From an uncultured Bacilli bacterium (GTDB taxonomy: Bacteria; Bacillota_I; Bacilli_A; RF39; UBA660), in assembly GCA_934168245.1 (NCBI GenBank), contig CAKPMY010000008.1:3856-67855 (forward strand): a stretch of DNA of 64,000 bases, written 5' to 3'. A program made the translations under genes and the position numbers. Under the pieces are notes generated by a model that was not told where the DNA came from, did no database searches, and worked only from the letters and a program-made list of their open reading frames with translations. This document shows, in pieces, positions 62,327 through 64,000 of the stretch (its first letter is position 1; every line of letters starts with the position of its first letter).

Positions 62327-63079
62327 ATGGATAAAGCAAAATTAGGCTTACTAGCAACCCTTCTTTTAGGAATATTTATCTTAATTGGAGCCCTTTTAGC
62401 CTTACTAGTAAAGAAAAAAGATAAAGTAATAGACTTCTCAATTGGCCTAGCCTTAGGTGTCATAGGCATGTTAATTGTAACTGATTTATTACCAGAAATA
62501 ATTGAAAATCTAAAACTAAATCATATCTATATATTTATAATATGTACAGTTATTGGTTATTTTCTCTTAAAACTTCTTGATCATTTTATCCCAGATCATG
62601 AAGAAGAAAAAATGGATAAAAAAGAACGTAAAGAAAATTTGATTCATATCGGTATCATTACTTCTCTTGCTTTAGTATTACATAACATTATCGAAGGAAG
62701 TGCCGTATATTCAACTTTCTTAACTAATAACAATCTAGGAGTTGGGGTAGCCTTAGGTGTAGGCTTTCATAATATTCCTCTAGGTATGGTAATAGCCGCT
62801 ACTTTCTATCAAAGTAATGAAAATATTTGGAAAACACTAAGTATCATCGGTTTAGTATCCTTATCAACTTTCTTAGGCGGCTTACTAATGTTCTTCTTAG
62901 ACTTAAATTCTATAAGTCCTCTTCTTTTAGGAACATTATTGTCTCTAACTCTAGGTATGTTATTATTTATCGCTATAAGTGAACTACTTCCTAGAATGAA
63001 AAGTGCTACTGATAAAAAAGTAAGTTATGTAGGCTTAATCATAGGAGTTGTTTTACTAATATTATCCCAACTTCTATAA
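62327..63079 (+). CDS. ZIP-family metal transporter
   Basis: A 250-aa protein with eight TM segments. The metal-binding words are HNIIEG (TM4) and HNIPLG (TM5), as in ZIP proteins, which take up zinc, iron or manganese. A charged His-containing loop (DHEEEKMDKKERK) is in the middle. It starts one base after uppP, so the genes are coupled. Metal preference unknown; supplying Mn for the neighbouring pyrophosphatase is only a thought. Confidence 0.93.
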   Translation: MDKAKLGLLATLLLGIFILIGALLALLVKKKDKVIDFSIGLALGVIGMLIVTDLLPEIIENLKLNHIYIFIICTVIGYFLLKLLDHFIPDHEEEKMDKKERKENLIHIGIITSLALVLHNIIEGSAVYSTFLTNNNLGVGVALGVGFHNIPLGMVIAATFYQSNENIWKTLSIIGLVSLSTFLGGLLMFFLDLNSISPLLLGTLLSLTLGMLLFIAISELLPRMKSATDKKVSYVGLIIGVVLLILSQLL

Positions 63080-63121
63080 GAAAGGAAAAATCATTTCTCA
63101 GTAAATTGATTATAAAAGATT

Positions 63122-63835
63122 ATGGAGTACAATTATTATAATTTATTTTTATTATTTTTTATCTACTCATTTTTTGGCTACATCGTAGAATCTCTTTCTG
63201 TAAGTTTAATTGAAAAGAAAGTAGTCTGGAACCGTGGCTTCTTAGTAGGACCATACATTCCTATTTTTGGTACTGGTGCCATGACCATGATCTTAACTTT
63301 GCAAAAATATAAAGATGATGTCATTGCCTTATTTATTATGAGTATGGTAGTTTGTCTAACTATTGAGTATTTATGCAGTCTAATCGTTGAAAAAATATTC
63401 AAACTACGTTGGTGGGACTACTCTAATAAACTATTTAATATCAATGGTCGTATTTGCCTCCAAAATGGTCTTTTATTTGGACTTGCTGGAGTATTAGTAG
63501 TTAAATATGTAAATACTTGGTTAGAAAATTTAATACTTTTACTTCCAAATTCGCTTATGATAACTCTAAGTATAGTCTTTTCCGTAATATTTATCTCTGA
63601 TGTAATTTTATCAACTCATACTGTTATAAAATTCAATAGTAGTTTTAAAAGATATAGTGCAGATAATACTCAAGAAGTAAAAAAGAAAATCATCGAAGAA
63701 CTACAACACAACTTCTTATTAAATCGTTTAGTAAAAGCCTTCCCAAATGCGAAGGATAAAGCCAATCATTATAAACAACTTCATTTAGAGTATGTTAACC
63801 GTGTCAAAGAATTACGTAAACTAAGAAAAAAATAG
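63122..63835 (+). CDS. CmpB-like putative ABC-transporter permease protein
   Basis: A 237-aa membrane protein of the family annotated ABC_trans_CmpB. Seen: FFIYSFFGYIVES in TM1, NRGFLVGPYIPIFGTGA, WWDYSNKLFNINGRICLQNGLLFG, and about six TM segments plus a charged C-terminal helix. The function is not established and there is no ATPase next to it. The Shine-Dalgarno is weak. A terminator overlaps its stop. Confidence 0.88.
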   Translation: MEYNYYNLFLLFFIYSFFGYIVESLSVSLIEKKVVWNRGFLVGPYIPIFGTGAMTMILTLQKYKDDVIALFIMSMVVCLTIEYLCSLIVEKIFKLRWWDYSNKLFNINGRICLQNGLLFGLAGVLVVKYVNTWLENLILLLPNSLMITLSIVFSVIFISDVILSTHTVIKFNSSFKRYSADNTQEVKKKIIEELQHNFLLNRLVKAFPNAKDKANHYKQLHLEYVNRVKELRKLRKK

Positions 63836-63860
63836 TTACAAAATGTGCTATTTTTTTGGG
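63826..63860 (+). terminator. intrinsic terminator at the stop of the CmpB-like gene
   Basis: AAAAAAATAG (63826-63835) pairs with CTATTTTTTT (63848-63857), with a 12-nt loop. Confidence 0.7.
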
Positions 63861-63865
63861 ATAAT

Positions 63866-64000
63866 TGTCAAATAGTGTGTGTAGACACAAATAAGTGATA
63901 ATCATTTATGCAGTCAATGCAGTTTGATATGAACCCCGTTTCTTGGACATAAGAGAAACGAGGTTTTTATATGTCAAAATTAACTTACGAAGATAAAATA
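63866..64000 (+). mobile_element. 5' end of an insertion sequence (cut by the window)
   Basis: Behind the CmpB terminator the sequence changes style: several short inverted repeats (TGTGTGTAGACACA; ATAAGTGAT/ATCATTTAT near 63890-63908) and a strong hairpin, 63932-63943 with 63954-63965, come directly before a transposase-like start. The hairpin's 3' arm contains the GAGG ribosome site, a layout seen in ISs that block read-through translation. The left end may be near TGTCAAATAGTGTG (63867). Family uncertain (IS3-like or IS30-like). Confidence 0.5.
63971..64000 (+). CDS. transposase start (3' end outside the window)
   Basis: Ten codons, MSKLTYEDKI, are visible behind GAGG. This opening is typical of the helix-turn-helix protein of IS3- or IS30-type elements; assignment rests mainly on that and on the preceding hairpins. 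Confidence 0.45.
   Translation, partial: MSKLTYEDKI

Noticed and set aside
1..64000. Mollicute genetic code (TGA = Trp)
   Set aside because: TGA ends several clear genes such as yceD and the NatB-like permease, and Trp is TGG throughout.
1..64000. tRNA and rRNA genes
   Set aside because: No cloverleaf with TTCRA and 3' CCA-type ends or rRNA words were recognised in the gaps.

Overview
The window comes from an AT-rich, low-GC Gram-positive bacterium with a peptidoglycan wall: MraY, an FtsW/RodA-type SEDS polymerase, UppP and an LPXTG surface protein are all present. The genetic code is standard. Several genes end in TGA (for example at 26466-26468 and 18842-18844) and Trp is written TGG, so this is not a code-4 Mollicute. 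Gene content fits the Bacilli side of the Firmicutes, perhaps an uncultured gut lineage: an L27 with a Prp-cleaved N-terminus, a Bacillus-type DnaB/DnaD initiation protein, AddAB, a YqfQ-like protein and an L21 leader. The exact taxon is an inference. Most genes are on the + strand and begin behind either AGGAGG-type or GGTGAT-type Shine-Dalgarno (SD) sequences. Many transcription units end in clear hairpin plus T-tract terminators.

Layout. 1-2307: the end of an ABC-F ATPase, a Nudix hydrolase and a small membrane protein. 2481-6447: a coiled-coil protein, then mraY and a SEDS gene. The place where murD usually sits holds two terminators and a 19-codon ORF. 6448-7162: a non-coding AT-rich gap. 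7163-12584: an accessory-looking pair of overlapping genes, a 1403-aa cytosolic BspA-type leucine-rich-repeat protein and a 405-aa RCC1-repeat protein with a HIRAN-like segment. 12651-15215: a small conserved protein, an EamA-type permease and a DUF1015 protein. 15532-21513: two TIM44-like zinc-ribbon proteins and two ABC export systems. 21665-25212: two flavoproteins and a YugP-like metallopeptidase. 25398-26682: an envelope protein, YceD and ribosomal protein L32. 26741-32178: addB-addA, with an IS481-like insertion just behind the addA terminator. 33404-39103: two large surface proteins (VWA and LPXTG). 39302-44108: DinG and two unknown proteins. 44092-46503: the canonical L21 leader-rplU-prp-rpmA-obg unit. 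46519-49232: an EEP hydrolase, an unknown protein, an Hpt-REC phosphorelay protein and a DUF192-like protein. 49357-54704: yebC, ruvAB-queA, a GreA-family gene and tgt. 54731-57683: a YqfQ-like protein and type IV pilus/competence genes pilC and pilD. 57745-63835: dnaB, an HD protein, a Mn-pyrophosphatase, uppP, a ZIP transporter and a CmpB-like protein. 63860-64000: the start of another insertion sequence.

The most striking observation is at rpmF. Ribosomal protein L32 carries an N-terminal extension, MMKLDIQMF, placed exactly before the usual AVPF start of L32. It is almost identical to the Prp-cleaved leader of L27 in the same window. The Prp protease gene is also in the window, with its catalytic His and Cys in place. 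This suggests that Prp matures two large-subunit proteins in this lineage. Second-rank candidates are the LRR/RCC1 gene pair, the AddB that has lost its Walker A motif, the cysteine-paired repeats of the VWA protein, and a RelE/HigB-like domain in the gene behind dinG.
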